The notes: generated from the sequence alone by a model not told the origin. Counted from the first letter of the stretch, positions 1-8,292 are shown. The stretch is DNA of 40,808 bases from Microgenomates group bacterium RBG_16_45_19 (GCA_001803415.1 MHDC01000044.1:1-40808); one strand, 5' to 3'. Program-made: numbers and translations.

Positions 1-86
1 TCCACCAGAAATTACACCAACTATCAAACTACTTCTCCAAAAATCCACCAGAAATTACACCAACTATCAAACTACTTCTCCAAAAA
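1..86. repeat. 43-bp perfect tandem duplication
   Basis: Bases 1-43 are repeated without mismatch at 44-86. The unit is A+C rich on the plus strand and ends in five A residues. The left edge is cut by the window, so the copy number may be higher. There is no spacer between copies, so this is not CRISPR-like. It lies downstream of the small minus-strand ORF at 93-266, and I see no gene in it. Confidence 0.9.
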
Positions 87-92
87 TTAAGC

Positions 93-266
93 TCAGGTCA
101 CTAATTTGCGCAAGTCAGGTGAATACGGTTCAGTCATCGACTCATGCACCAATGGTGCTGCAAACATGACAAGTAATTCAGTACTTAGATAAAAAAATGA
201 AATTGCTGCTGCCCAATGTACGTTTCGATATATTTGATCAACGTTTTCCTGTTTAGCCTCACTCAT
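93..266 (-). CDS. Small single-pass membrane protein, 57 aa, unknown function
   Basis: This is an open frame from ATG (266-264) to TGA (95-93), 57 codons. The product starts MSEAKQENVDQIYRNVHWAA, then has a hydrophobic stretch at about residues 19-40 (one likely transmembrane helix) and a polar tail ending in LRKLVT. It begins 17 nt after the stop of mnmA on the same strand. A -10-like TATACT at 283-278 lies 11 nt before the ATG, which would give a leader of about 4 nt. The reading frame is supported by its protein-like composition (charged N-terminus, one clean helix), but I do not recognise a family. It is more AT-rich than its neighbours. It could be a chance ORF; conservation in relatives would decide. 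Confidence 0.5.
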   Translation of the reverse strand: MSEAKQENVDQIYRNVHWAAAISFFYLSTELLVMFAAPLVHESMTEPYSPDLRKLVT

Positions 267-283
267 ATGTTAACACTAGTATA

Positions 284-1357
284 CTATGCGCTAATCACTC
301 CCCCTCCCAAACAAATCTCCCTATTATAGAAAACCACACTTTGCCCCGGCGCCACTCCAAATACTGGCTTCGCCAGTTGAACCATGAGTCTTGAATCACG
401 AATCACGATTTTTGCCAATATTAATTGGCCTCCATGACGAATTCTCACTTTTACATTTGATAAATCTTGTATCGTACTTCGTGTCTCATGTCTCAGATAA
501 ACCTCCCCCACTTCAAACTCCCTCCTCATACACGCTTCTCTCGTCCCCACTACTAAAATATTTTTCTTGAGATCTTTTTTAAAGATATACAGCGGTTTTG
601 TTTGTGGCGATACATTTTTTACCTCAAATCCATGTCTTTGCCCGATGGTATAAAACCACACCCCCTTATGCTCTCCCACCACTTTGCCACTTACATTGGC
701 CACTTCCCCTCGCTTCTCTTTAACCCCCATCCGCTGTAAAAATTGCTTCACCCCCACCTCGCCAACAAAACAAATGCCCTGAGAATCCGGTTTCTTGGCC
801 ACTGGCAACTTTAGTTCCTTCGCCTTATGTCTAACCTCATCCTTAGTCATCCCCCCAATCGGGAACAAAATATGCCGCAGCTGTTCTTCTCTTAACTGAT
901 ATAAAAAATAAGTCTGATCTTTGCGCTTTTCTTTTGGGATTAGGAGCTCAAATCTTGTATCTTGCGTGCTCCGCACGCAGGCATAATGCCCTGTCGCCAC
1001 ATAATCAAACTCCTTCTTCAGGACCCACTCGTAAAACAACCCAAACTTAATCTCCCGGTTACAGACCACGTCCGGATTCGGCGTTCGCCCCGCTTCATAC
1101 TCCGCCTTAAAATACTCCAGGACTTTCTCCTGATATTCTTTTCTAAAATCCAACACTTCAAAGGGAATTTCCAACTTTAAAGCTACATCCAACGCCTCTT
1201 TGCGATCTTCATCTGTCCGGCACCCTGGTCCCCGGTAACAGAGTAAGAATACACCCGTTACCTCATAACCCTGCTCCTGAAGCAGCGCCGCCGCTACGGC
1301 CGAATCCACTCCACCAGATAACCCCACCGCCACTTTAATGGTTCTATTCATAATCAT
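284..1357 (-). CDS. mnmA: tRNA-specific 2-thiouridylase MnmA
   Basis: MnmA adds sulfur to U34 of Lys, Glu and Gln tRNAs in the cytoplasm, using ATP and a persulfide relay. The N-terminus carries the PP-loop motif GLSGGVDS. The two catalytic cysteines are visible: one in DVVCNREIKFG (about residue 100) and one in DSQGICFVGEV (about residue 200). The length of about 357 aa is normal. The ATG at 1357-1355 overlaps the TGA of the upstream gene (TGATG), so translational coupling is likely; a second ATG at 1351 is possible, and a GTG at 1366 is less likely. Two non-conserved stretches are encoded by inserted repeats, at 363-409 near the C-terminus (around KIVIRDSRLMVQLAKP) and at 953-978 (around ACVRSTQDTRFEL). 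Confidence 0.96.
   Translation of the reverse strand: MIMNRTIKVAVGLSGGVDSAVAAALLQEQGYEVTGVFLLCYRGPGCRTDEDRKEALDVALKLEIPFEVLDFRKEYQEKVLEYFKAEYEAGRTPNPDVVCNREIKFGLFYEWVLKKEFDYVATGHYACVRSTQDTRFELLIPKEKRKDQTYFLYQLREEQLRHILFPIGGMTKDEVRHKAKELKLPVAKKPDSQGICFVGEVGVKQFLQRMGVKEKRGEVANVSGKVVGEHKGVWFYTIGQRHGFEVKNVSPQTKPLYIFKKDLKKNILVVGTREACMRREFEVGEVYLRHETRSTIQDLSNVKVRIRHGGQLILAKIVIRDSRLMVQLAKPVFGVAPGQSVVFYNREICLGGGVISA
363..409. repeat. Small hairpin plus three heptanucleotide units inside mnmA
   Basis: A perfect inverted repeat ACTGGC-TTC-GCCAGT occupies 363-377. Nearby, 389-409 holds three 7-bp units TCTTGAA, TCACGAA and TCACGAT. Together they encode a variable-looking segment of MnmA without breaking the frame. 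The same pairing of a 3-nt-loop hairpin with 7-bp units recurs at 953-978 and 29995-30022. Confidence 0.75.
953..978. repeat. Heptamer pair plus hairpin inside mnmA
   Basis: 953-966 is two 7-bp units, TCTTGTA and TCTTGCG. It runs into a perfect inverted repeat GCGTGC-TCC-GCACGC at 964-978. This is the second such composite element in the same gene; both are in frame. Confidence 0.75.
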
Positions 1358-2232
1358 CACTTCCACCCCATCAATGCCATCGCCACCATAATATTTCGAT
1401 GTTCTTCCGTATTAATATCTCCTTCATCTCTAACCAACCGGCCGGCGGTAAGATTCAAATTCTTTCTTAACTCCCTCTTCAAACTATGATAATCAACCTG
1501 GTCTTCTACCCCGGCAATTTTATAACACACTCCAGTCTCAGCCATTAAATCCACCACTTGGAGTCTCATCATCTCCTCAAAGTCATTAACCAGCTCCTCA
1601 ACCGCCCACTGGTCTTTATCCACTCGATCCAGATAATAATCAGATTCACCAATCACCACATGAGTTAAAAAGTAACCCCGTTTTATTTTTTGTTTCATCT
1701 GGCCCCCAACCTGGAGATATTTTGTTAACCAGTTATATAAACCTTCATCAAGATCTACTCCCCCGAAACGCCGCAAATCATAGATCCTCTCAACTACCCA
1801 AGCAGGATCAAGCCGAATCAAATCTTCTTTTCTCATCAACCGGATCAAACTTATAAGCCGATCTTTGTCAAGCATTTTCCAATCAGTTTTCACTCCACTC
1901 CAGCTTAGATACCTTAAATTCTCCAAATAATCCCCCCAGAACTTAACCTCCGGATACTTTTGCCTTACCTCAAACCTATCCCATCCGTTCGATTTGTCCG
2001 GAAACACTTTTACTGGCCGCTTTGACCCATATTCCCTTCGCTCTTGGCCGTTAAGTCTATTTAGAATCATGATACTTTTCTTAGTCTGTTTTAACGTGCT
2101 TTTAAAACGCGACCACCAAATTTTATCTTTCGTCACCAACCAAGCCCTATAAGCAAAGTGGCGCTGTTTGTCCCACCATAAATCAGGCCAGCGCTCCTCA
2201 TAAGTCTGCAGGATTTGCTTGCCAGTTTCCAT
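1357..2232 (-). CDS. Conserved-looking hypothetical protein, 291 aa
   Basis: I do not recognise this family. The protein is soluble (no signal peptide or transmembrane helix), rich in Trp, Tyr, Arg and Lys in its first half, and ends with an acidic-basic region and MALMGWK. A segment GYFLTHVVIGESDYYLDRV (about residues 187-205) looks like a conserved core. Its ATG (2232) follows the TAA of the ATP-grasp fusion gene by 2 nt, and its TGA overlaps the mnmA start. It is therefore translated in one unit with the ligase/7TM genes and mnmA. Position suggests, but does not show, a role with the upstream ligase system. There are no catalytic motifs I can name. Confidence 0.8.
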   Translation of the reverse strand: METGKQILQTYEERWPDLWWDKQRHFAYRAWLVTKDKIWWSRFKSTLKQTKKSIMILNRLNGQERREYGSKRPVKVFPDKSNGWDRFEVRQKYPEVKFWGDYLENLRYLSWSGVKTDWKMLDKDRLISLIRLMRKEDLIRLDPAWVVERIYDLRRFGGVDLDEGLYNWLTKYLQVGGQMKQKIKRGYFLTHVVIGESDYYLDRVDKDQWAVEELVNDFEEMMRLQVVDLMAETGVCYKIAGVEDQVDYHSLKRELRKNLNLTAGRLVRDEGDINTEEHRNIMVAMALMGWK

Positions 2233-2234
2233 GC

Positions 2235-3536
2235 TTATCCACTTTTCACTAAAAAGCCAGCTAGGTCTCTCCGTCCAATTAACATTGGCCGCCTTAATTT
2301 TTTTCGGTCAGATATATTGGCCGAACTCACGATTTTCCGGCCACCCAAAAAAAAGGTTAAATTTACAATCGGTCGTTTTTCTCTCCCCAAGGCACTCCGG
2401 TAAAATTCTTCATAAAGGACATTTTCTGGAATCAATAGCCCTAAACCCCGAGCCAAGGTTTCATCAATACTACTTCTAAAGGCTCCGGTGTCTAATTTTG
2501 CTTTGACCGGTACTTTTTCACCCATTTGATTTACCACCTCAACCGTTTCAAATACCCCAATTACCTTAGGTTGACTCCCGATATCAGCCACTTCTTTATC
2601 GCCAAAAAGATCTTGAGCAATCTTTATTCCCTGTTGCGGTGTCTCCACCTCCAACCCCTCCACCCGCACCAACCGCCGCCTTAATCCAGCCCGGTTGCAC
2701 AACTGAATTTTTAAGCCCGGTTGAGCGTTAATTTCCAAAACTTTAGGCAAAGTCTTTCCCGGCGTCTTAAGCGACGGTTGTAAGACAATATCCGCCCGCA
2801 TATAGCCCAAACCCGAAGCATCGGCACATAAAATGGCTATTTCCATCACTTGCTCCCACTCCGGAATCTTAATGCCCCGTAGCCGGTGTCTGGTCTCCGG
2901 GAAAAAATCGACATAATGAGTGTATTGCACCGCATGAGTCGTTACTCCCGCCGCCATATCGATGCCGCAAGCAATCGCTCCCTGGAACATATTGGCTCGA
3001 CCTCCTGATTCCTTGGTCGGCAGCCGTAAAAAGGCCATCACCGGTACTCGGTTAAAAACCAAGACCCCAATATCCGGGGTTCCGTGATAAGCGTATGGAG
3101 CAAATGCTGGGTGAATTCTGACCCGTTCCTCCACAAAGGCAATATCCGGCAAATCATTCATGGAAAACCGACCCTCCAAAATATCTCTGATATGTAATTT
3201 CAAATCTTCAACGGTCACCGTTTGCCCTTCCGCCGTTACCCAAGTTCCCGCTGTTTCCCCGCTTTTTTCCACTACAATTATACCTTCACCGCCCAAACCC
3301 CGGTTCGGTTTTACCACAAAACTATCTTCCAGCTTGCCGAAATCAAAGCGCTCTACTTCTTCATCAGCCTTAAATACTCGGTACAAACGCGGCACCGGTA
3401 AATTGATCCGCCTTAAGGTTGACTTGGTCAATAATTTTGAATCGGCGATCCTTTTAGCCGAGCGCTGGTTATAGTGGGATAAATACTCGTAATTGCGAGC
3501 GTTCAACCCTAAGATGTCTTTGATCTTGACCGCCAT
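2235..3536 (-). CDS. RimK-like ATP-grasp ligase fused to a retropepsin-like (RimB/Zn-protease family) domain
   Basis: The first 300 or so residues match the alpha-L-glutamate ligase-like ATP-grasp group: the start KDILGLNARNYEYL, the glycine-rich loop NRGLGGEGIIVVEK (about 99-112), and the acidic Mg-ATP region PKVLEINAQPGLKIQL. The C-terminal 110 or so residues (from about VIGVFETVEV) match the ATP-dependent zinc protease/RimB fold (PF05618-like), with the aspartyl-protease-type LDTGAFRSSI motif. In other bacteria these two are usually separate genes beside a 7TM protein; here they are one chain. The family is thought to form amide bonds to amino-acid or peptide substrates, but the substrate is unknown. 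The ATG at 3536 is 9 nt after the 7TM gene stop. Confidence 0.88.
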   Translation of the reverse strand: MAVKIKDILGLNARNYEYLSHYNQRSAKRIADSKLLTKSTLRRINLPVPRLYRVFKADEEVERFDFGKLEDSFVVKPNRGLGGEGIIVVEKSGETAGTWVTAEGQTVTVEDLKLHIRDILEGRFSMNDLPDIAFVEERVRIHPAFAPYAYHGTPDIGVLVFNRVPVMAFLRLPTKESGGRANMFQGAIACGIDMAAGVTTHAVQYTHYVDFFPETRHRLRGIKIPEWEQVMEIAILCADASGLGYMRADIVLQPSLKTPGKTLPKVLEINAQPGLKIQLCNRAGLRRRLVRVEGLEVETPQQGIKIAQDLFGDKEVADIGSQPKVIGVFETVEVVNQMGEKVPVKAKLDTGAFRSSIDETLARGLGLLIPENVLYEEFYRSALGREKRPIVNLTFFLGGRKIVSSANISDRKKLRRPMLIGRRDLAGFLVKSG

Positions 3537-3545
3537 ACCGTCAGC

Positions 3546-4469
3546 CTACTTCACCAACTGCTTAAACTTCTTATACTCGGTGTACCTTAAGCCCGTATAT
3601 TTCCCCATAAAGACGTCAAAGGCCGCCACCATCAAAAGCAGTAATTCCGGATGAATCAAGGCAAATTTCTGGACCGCTTCCAAAGATAAAACCAACGACG
3701 ATATTAAAGCCAAAACCATCGTCTCCAAAGTCAATTCTCTGGCTTCTCTCGGACTCTTGCTGATTTGGACCTCGATAAAGGTTTCAGCCAGGAGAATTAA
3801 GATTAAAATTGGGAAAATCGATAAATTAACCAAATTCTGCCATTGCAAATAGGGCGCCACCAATAGCACTCCTAAGACTCCGACGCAAACAAACCACAAG
3901 AGTAAGGCCATCCGGGGTAAATATTGTAATTTAGCCCACTTCAAAAACCTCTTGCCCAAAGTGGCCATCCCTAAAATTACCAAGAACAACATGATCCCGG
4001 TTAATATCCCGGTGGCCACAAAAGCCACCGACAACACCGCCGGGGTAAAGATACCAAAGCCCCTGAGGCCGATCAGGTGCCTGGCCCCGGCAATCAAAGC
4101 CGCTACCAAAGGAAACAACACAATCAGAACGATCGTACTACCCGGAATCCCGGCCAAAATGGCATTTCTGATGGCGTATTGCAAAAAATTAGTTAAACCT
4201 AACGGTTCCCTCGGTTGAGCCAACACATATTGCCCTAACTTACCCACCGTCGGCCCCTGGATCTCAGTTATATCCGCCTTTTTCTCGGCTACCTCCCGCA
4301 CCATCAACTGCGCCGCTGGGGTGGCGGTGGCACTGGCCGTGGCCAAAGCACTGGCTGTGGCTAAACCACTTTCCGTCGCCATCAAAGTCTGCGCCGCCAC
4401 CGGTTGGCTCAAGCAGACCAAAAGCCACCCTCCCCCCAAAGACGCCATTAGTCCCCTTGGCCACATCAT
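3546..4469 (-). CDS. Secreted-N-terminus 7TM protein of the transglutaminase-linked 7TM family
   Basis: A signal peptide (MMWPRGLMASLGGGWLLVCL, cleavage near VAAQT) is followed by a low-complexity Ala/Thr stretch (LATASALATASATATPAA). A short extracytoplasmic linker then leads to about seven hydrophobic helices, starting at AGIPGSTIVLIVLFPLVAAL. This matches the 7TM family usually fused to an inactive transglutaminase and found beside alpha-L-glutamate ligase-like genes; here the transglutaminase part is missing. I chose ATG 4469 rather than the longer 4484 start because TATAAT (4481-4476) sits 6 nt before it and would itself be translated in the longer form. It is first in an operon with the ligase/protease fusion, the 291-aa protein and mnmA. 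The Ala/Thr region is encoded by an internally repetitive sequence (about 4310-4380). Confidence 0.82.
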   Translation of the reverse strand: MMWPRGLMASLGGGWLLVCLSQPVAAQTLMATESGLATASALATASATATPAAQLMVREVAEKKADITEIQGPTVGKLGQYVLAQPREPLGLTNFLQYAIRNAILAGIPGSTIVLIVLFPLVAALIAGARHLIGLRGFGIFTPAVLSVAFVATGILTGIMLFLVILGMATLGKRFLKWAKLQYLPRMALLLWFVCVGVLGVLLVAPYLQWQNLVNLSIFPILILILLAETFIEVQISKSPREARELTLETMVLALISSLVLSLEAVQKFALIHPELLLLMVAAFDVFMGKYTGLRYTEYKKFKQLVK

Positions 4470-4475
4470 ACCCGT

Positions 4476-4481
4476 ATTATA
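4476..4481 (-). promoter_or_regulatory. -10 box TATAAT of the 7TM/ligase operon (leaderless)
   Basis: A consensus TATAAT is followed by 6 nt and then the ATG at 4469, which places the expected transcription start on the A of the ATG. No convincing -35 box lies at 16-18 nt; TTTGCA at 4500-4495 is only 13 nt away. Confidence 0.6.
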
Positions 4482-4529
4482 CATCGCTTAGAGTTGCAAA
4501 TCCCTGCCCACACTCAAGTAAATCCCCGC

Positions 4530-4535
4530 TATAAT
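4530..4535 (+). promoter_or_regulatory. -10 box TATAAT of the pyrD operon (near-leaderless)
   Basis: A consensus TATAAT lies 8 nt before the pyrD ATG, giving an expected leader of about 2 nt. The -35 region is weak. It is divergent from the 7TM operon promoter about 50 bp away. Confidence 0.6.
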
Positions 4536-4543
4536 GCCATCTT

Positions 4544-5680
4544 ATGAATCACTCACTCCTCTACTGGCCTTACTCCCATCTGCTTAGACCAATTCTCTTT
4601 GGCTTCGATCCCGAGGGTGTCCACAACGCTTTTACCAATATTGGTCACCTTTTAGGCAAGTCCCCTTTCACTCGTGGCCTGACTCGGTCTATCTTTACCT
4701 ATAATCATCCGATCCTGACTCAAACGGTGGCTGGTCTGACTTTCAAAAATCCCGTTGGTCTAGCTGCCGGCTTTGATTATGACGCCAAAATGACCGGTAT
4801 TATCCCCTCCGTCGGCTTTGCTTTCGAAACCGCTGGGACTGTCACCCATCACCCCTACGCCGGTAATCCCAAGCCCCGTCTGGCACGCTTACCCCGAACT
4901 CGGTCGCTGTTAGTCAACAAAGGCTTCAAATCGGCTGGAGTCCAGACAATTCTTGATCGATACCTTAAAAAACCTAATCCCGATTTTATCCTCGGTCTCT
5001 CTATCGGCGCCACCAATTCCCCTTTAACCTCTACACCCAAAACTCAGATCCCCGACATCATCCAGGCATTCAAAGTCGTCAAAGCTCACCCTAAATACCC
5101 TCTCATCGATTATCTCGAACTAAATATCTCTTGCCCCAACGTTCTGGGAGCCGGAACTCTGGCAACTCCAGCTCACCTTTCCCAAATCCTGACTCAAATT
5201 GACAAGCTGCACCTTAGCAAACCGCTCTGGGTCAAATTCCCAATTCATGTTAACGACAAAGACGCCGTCAATTTAGTCAACATTATGGTTAAACATGGTG
5301 TGACTGCCGTAGTAATCGGTAATCTTTATAAATTGCGTGACCCAAAAGCTTTTGACTCGCAAGATTTCCAAAAGATCAAAGACTTAAAGGGCAATTTTTC
5401 CGGTAAACCCACTGAGCCACTCTCTAATCACCTCATTTCCCTGATTTATCATCACTTCGGCTCAAAAATTGTCATCGTCGGTGTTGGTGGTATCTTTACC
5501 CCCCAGGACGCTTATGAGAAAATCAGGCGTGGCGCCTCCCTCGTCCAACTTATCACCGGCATGGTTTATGAGGGCCCCCAGCTTATTGGTGATATTAATC
5601 GTGGCTTGGTCAAACTCCTGAATCGAGCCGGTCACACTAATATCAAGGAAGCTATTGGGACTATTGAGGATAAATCCTAG
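4544..5680 (+). CDS. pyrD: Dihydroorotate dehydrogenase, class 2-like, with a cysteine at the catalytic-base position
   Basis: The enzyme oxidises dihydroorotate to orotate in pyrimidine synthesis. The N-terminal segment (LLRPILFGFDPEGVHNAF) and PKPRLARL...NKGFKSAGV resemble membrane-associated class 2 (quinone-linked) enzymes, as does the length of 378 aa. FMN and substrate motifs NPVGLAAGFD (69-78), LNISCPN (193-199), KFPI and IVGVGGIFTPQDA are present. The active-site loop has Cys197, where E. coli class 2 enzymes have Ser175; Cys is the class 1 choice. No other pyr genes are in the window. The 3-nt gap to the next ORF indicates an operon with the nitroreductase/adenylase/ThiF genes, so it could serve them rather than, or as well as, pyrimidine synthesis. 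Confidence 0.93.
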   Translation: MNHSLLYWPYSHLLRPILFGFDPEGVHNAFTNIGHLLGKSPFTRGLTRSIFTYNHPILTQTVAGLTFKNPVGLAAGFDYDAKMTGIIPSVGFAFETAGTVTHHPYAGNPKPRLARLPRTRSLLVNKGFKSAGVQTILDRYLKKPNPDFILGLSIGATNSPLTSTPKTQIPDIIQAFKVVKAHPKYPLIDYLELNISCPNVLGAGTLATPAHLSQILTQIDKLHLSKPLWVKFPIHVNDKDAVNLVNIMVKHGVTAVVIGNLYKLRDPKAFDSQDFQKIKDLKGNFSGKPTEPLSNHLISLIYHHFGSKIVIVGVGGIFTPQDAYEKIRRGASLVQLITGMVYEGPQLIGDINRGLVKLLNRAGHTNIKEAIGTIEDKS

Positions 5681-5683
5681 CTT

Positions 5684-6712
5684 ATGACGGTCAAACCAAA
5701 CTACGCTCTTTGGGATATAAATCCAAAGCAGTTCCCACAAAAAAACTTAAAGGAACAACTAAAATTCATTTGTGCCTATGGACATCTCGCCCCCTCTTCA
5801 CATAACACTCAACCATGGAAATTCAAAATTACAGAAAATACGATTGAGGTCCATGCAGATCTAAATCGTCGTCTTAAAATTGCCGATCCTACCAATAAGG
5901 AACTCTATATCTCAGTTGCTTGTACCATTCCCAACCTGGAACTCGCCGGTAAATATTTTGGCTTAATCCCTCACATTACTCTCTTACCCAATCCATCCAT
6001 ACCCAATCATGTGGCCACTATCAAATTCAAGCAAATTGATCAACCTTTAGCCAAGGATGAACTTTTCGAATACATCATCAAACGCCTCACTAACCGCTCA
6101 AAATTTAAAAAGGGTAAACCACTACCCATTGCCTACCAAACCGAATTAACCAATAAAATTAAAGACTATCCTATACAGTTAAAAATCTTCCAAAGCGCCG
6201 GTGAACTTAAAACTATGGCTCAACTCACCAAAGAAGGTATGTTTGCTGCCTTATCCAACCCGGCTTTTCGTACCGAATTATCTCATTGGGTTCGCCACAG
6301 CTGGACAGACAAAGGTGACGGTTTGCCCGCTAATACTTTAGGTATACCGGATGCCGCCTCGATCATGATTGTACCTATGGTTCGCTCCCCATTTATGGCA
6401 TCTGAATCGAGCAAAACGGAATTCAAACTCATCCTTAGCTCCTCTGCTATTGGCGTTCTCTTCGCTCCCCAAAATTCTCTGAAATATTGGATCCAAACTG
6501 GTATCCTTTACGAAACTCTTGCCCTGATAACCTGTAAACATAATTTGGCTATCGAGCCACTATCTGCTGCTATCGAAATGGACACTCAAAAAAAACAACT
6601 AAAACAAATCGCTAAAACCATAGCCGAACCGATGATGTTCTTTCGAATCGGTTTCGCCGGGAAAAAATTCCCCCATGCCCCCAGAAGACCACTCGCTCAA
6701 GTCATTTTCTAA
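5684..6712 (+). CDS. Nitroreductase-fold protein (Acg/Rv1355c-type), 342 aa
   Basis: The segment YGHLAPSSHNTQPWKF (about residues 31-46) is the FMN-phosphate-binding signature of the nitroreductase superfamily in its Acg/Rv1355c-like branch, and the later NLELAGKYFGL helix fits too. Such proteins bind FMN and either reduce substrates with NAD(P)H or store flavin. There is no signal peptide. The ATG is 3 nt after the pyrD stop and the stop is 5 nt before the next ATG, so the four genes are one transcript. The last residues (APRRPLAQVIF) resemble the usual C-terminus. In Mycobacterium a related nitroreductase domain is fused to a ThiF domain (Rv1355c); here they are separate genes with an adenylating enzyme between. 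The substrate is unknown. Confidence 0.75.
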   Translation: MTVKPNYALWDINPKQFPQKNLKEQLKFICAYGHLAPSSHNTQPWKFKITENTIEVHADLNRRLKIADPTNKELYISVACTIPNLELAGKYFGLIPHITLLPNPSIPNHVATIKFKQIDQPLAKDELFEYIIKRLTNRSKFKKGKPLPIAYQTELTNKIKDYPIQLKIFQSAGELKTMAQLTKEGMFAALSNPAFRTELSHWVRHSWTDKGDGLPANTLGIPDAASIMIVPMVRSPFMASESSKTEFKLILSSSAIGVLFAPQNSLKYWIQTGILYETLALITCKHNLAIEPLSAAIEMDTQKKQLKQIAKTIAEPMMFFRIGFAGKKFPHAPRRPLAQVIF

Positions 6713-6717
6713 AGGAT

Positions 6718-8292
6718 ATGATAATTCCCTTTATTGATCCCCAATTTAATTTTCAATCAGTTATTAATCCGAATGTCCAACACCAATTGGTCAAATCTTT
6801 TTTTGACCTGGATATTTCTCGATACAATCAAAGTCTGAAGACTAAATCACAGCGTTATTGGATATCCCATGGTCAAAAAAAAGCCCTACATCTATTCTAC
6901 CAAGCAGCCCGCTATGTCCCTGCCTATAAAGATTTCCTTAAAAAACACCAAATAAATCCTCTGCGAATTAAGACATACCATGATTTTCAATATGTTCCCG
7001 TTACCGACAAGCCCAACTACATCTTAAAATATCCTCTAGAACAACTCACTTGGCATGGTCGGTTAGATACTGCCAATATTGTCTCCTTCTCATCTGGATC
7101 AACCGGTATACCTTTCCTCTGGCCTAGAGGTACCTATCAAGATTTCGAGGGTGCATTTCAATTCGAACACCTTTTAACTTACCTTTTCCAGATCGACAAA
7201 CTATCAACTCTTCTAGTGGACTGTTTCTCTATGGGCAACTATGTTGCTGGAACCTATGTTTTTAACTCTACTAAGTTGATTGCCCAAAAAGGTTACCCTC
7301 TCACCGTCATCACCCCAGGATTGCAATACCAAGATGCTATTAACATGCTCCGGCGTCTCAGGGGTAAATATGAACAAATTATACTATGTGGTTACCCCCC
7401 TTTTTTAAGAAACATTATTGATATTGCCAATGAACAACACTTAAATCTTGCCAAACTTAAACTACGTTTCTTCTTTGCTTCAGAGTTTTTCTCTGAAACA
7501 TGGCGCAATCACACTTTATCGCTCACTGGTAAGCGGAATCCGCTAATTGACTCAACCAATATTTACGGCACCGCTGATTCAGCCATTTTCAGTTTCGAAA
7601 CACCTTTAACGATTTTGATCCGTAAATTAACAGAGTCTTATCCTAATCTTGGCCTAGCCTTATACCATTCACGTCTAATTCCGACCCTAACCCAATACAA
7701 TCCCGTACTAACTCATTACGAATCAATTAATAACCACCTCATCCTAACTTCTGCCTCAGGTATCCCTTTAATCAGATATGATCTTAAAGATAACGGTAAT
7801 ATTCTTACCTCAACCCAAATCCGCAAGATATTTAGCCAGCAAGGTGTCGATCTTTTCAAAGCCGCTAGTCAAGCCGGTATCAGCCACACCCTCCATAATT
7901 TACCGTTTGTTTATCTAACAAATCGCACTGATAATGCCGTTTCTTTTTATGCTATCCTGATTTTTCCGGAGTACGTTCGTGGGGGCATTGAACATCCCTT
8001 ACTAAAAAGCCGGTTGTCTGGTCGATTTACTTTAGTCTCCGAAAATGATAGTAATCAAGAACCAGTTTTATCTATCCATGTGGAATTAAATCCAGGGAAG
8101 AAAATCACTCCCACGCTTGAATATTTAGTGCTTAAACAGGTCACCCAAAGTTTAAGAGAAAAGTGTAGCGAATATTCATTCCTCGAAAAAGCCGTCAACA
8201 ACCGGGCCAAACCCAAGATTATCCTTCACCATAGTCGTCAATCAAAATACTTCAAGATTGGGGTGAAACAAAAATGGATTCAAAAAAATTAA
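6718..8292 (+). CDS. Acyl-adenylating enzyme, PaaK/CapK/LuxE-like, 524 aa
   Basis: This is an ANL-superfamily-type adenylating protein. The phosphate-binding loop SFSSGSTGIPFLWPRG is at about residues 122-137, an A5-like motif IYGTADSAIFSFE at about 281-293, and an A7-like PLIRYDLKDNG at about 349-359. The overall plan (N-terminal helical lead with YVPAYKDFLKKH, then the adenylation core) resembles phenylacetate-CoA ligase and CapK/LuxE-type proteins, which activate carboxylates as acyl-AMP. No carrier-protein domain is attached. The codon use and high Asn/Ile/Tyr content match the two flanking genes. The stop overlaps the ThiF-like gene by 19 nt. The substrate is unknown, and assignment to a precise subfamily is not possible by eye. 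Confidence 0.75.
   Translation: MIIPFIDPQFNFQSVINPNVQHQLVKSFFDLDISRYNQSLKTKSQRYWISHGQKKALHLFYQAARYVPAYKDFLKKHQINPLRIKTYHDFQYVPVTDKPNYILKYPLEQLTWHGRLDTANIVSFSSGSTGIPFLWPRGTYQDFEGAFQFEHLLTYLFQIDKLSTLLVDCFSMGNYVAGTYVFNSTKLIAQKGYPLTVITPGLQYQDAINMLRRLRGKYEQIILCGYPPFLRNIIDIANEQHLNLAKLKLRFFFASEFFSETWRNHTLSLTGKRNPLIDSTNIYGTADSAIFSFETPLTILIRKLTESYPNLGLALYHSRLIPTLTQYNPVLTHYESINNHLILTSASGIPLIRYDLKDNGNILTSTQIRKIFSQQGVDLFKAASQAGISHTLHNLPFVYLTNRTDNAVSFYAILIFPEYVRGGIEHPLLKSRLSGRFTLVSENDSNQEPVLSIHVELNPGKKITPTLEYLVLKQVTQSLREKCSEYSFLEKAVNNRAKPKIILHHSRQSKYFKIGVKQKWIQKN

Noticed and set aside
1-86. Possible CRISPR repeats
   Set aside because: The two copies are head-to-tail with no spacer, and there are no cas genes.
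4264-4464. 66-aa Gly-rich frame on the minus strand
   Set aside because: It overlaps the signal peptide and Ala/Thr region of the 7TM protein in another frame; no independent start signals.
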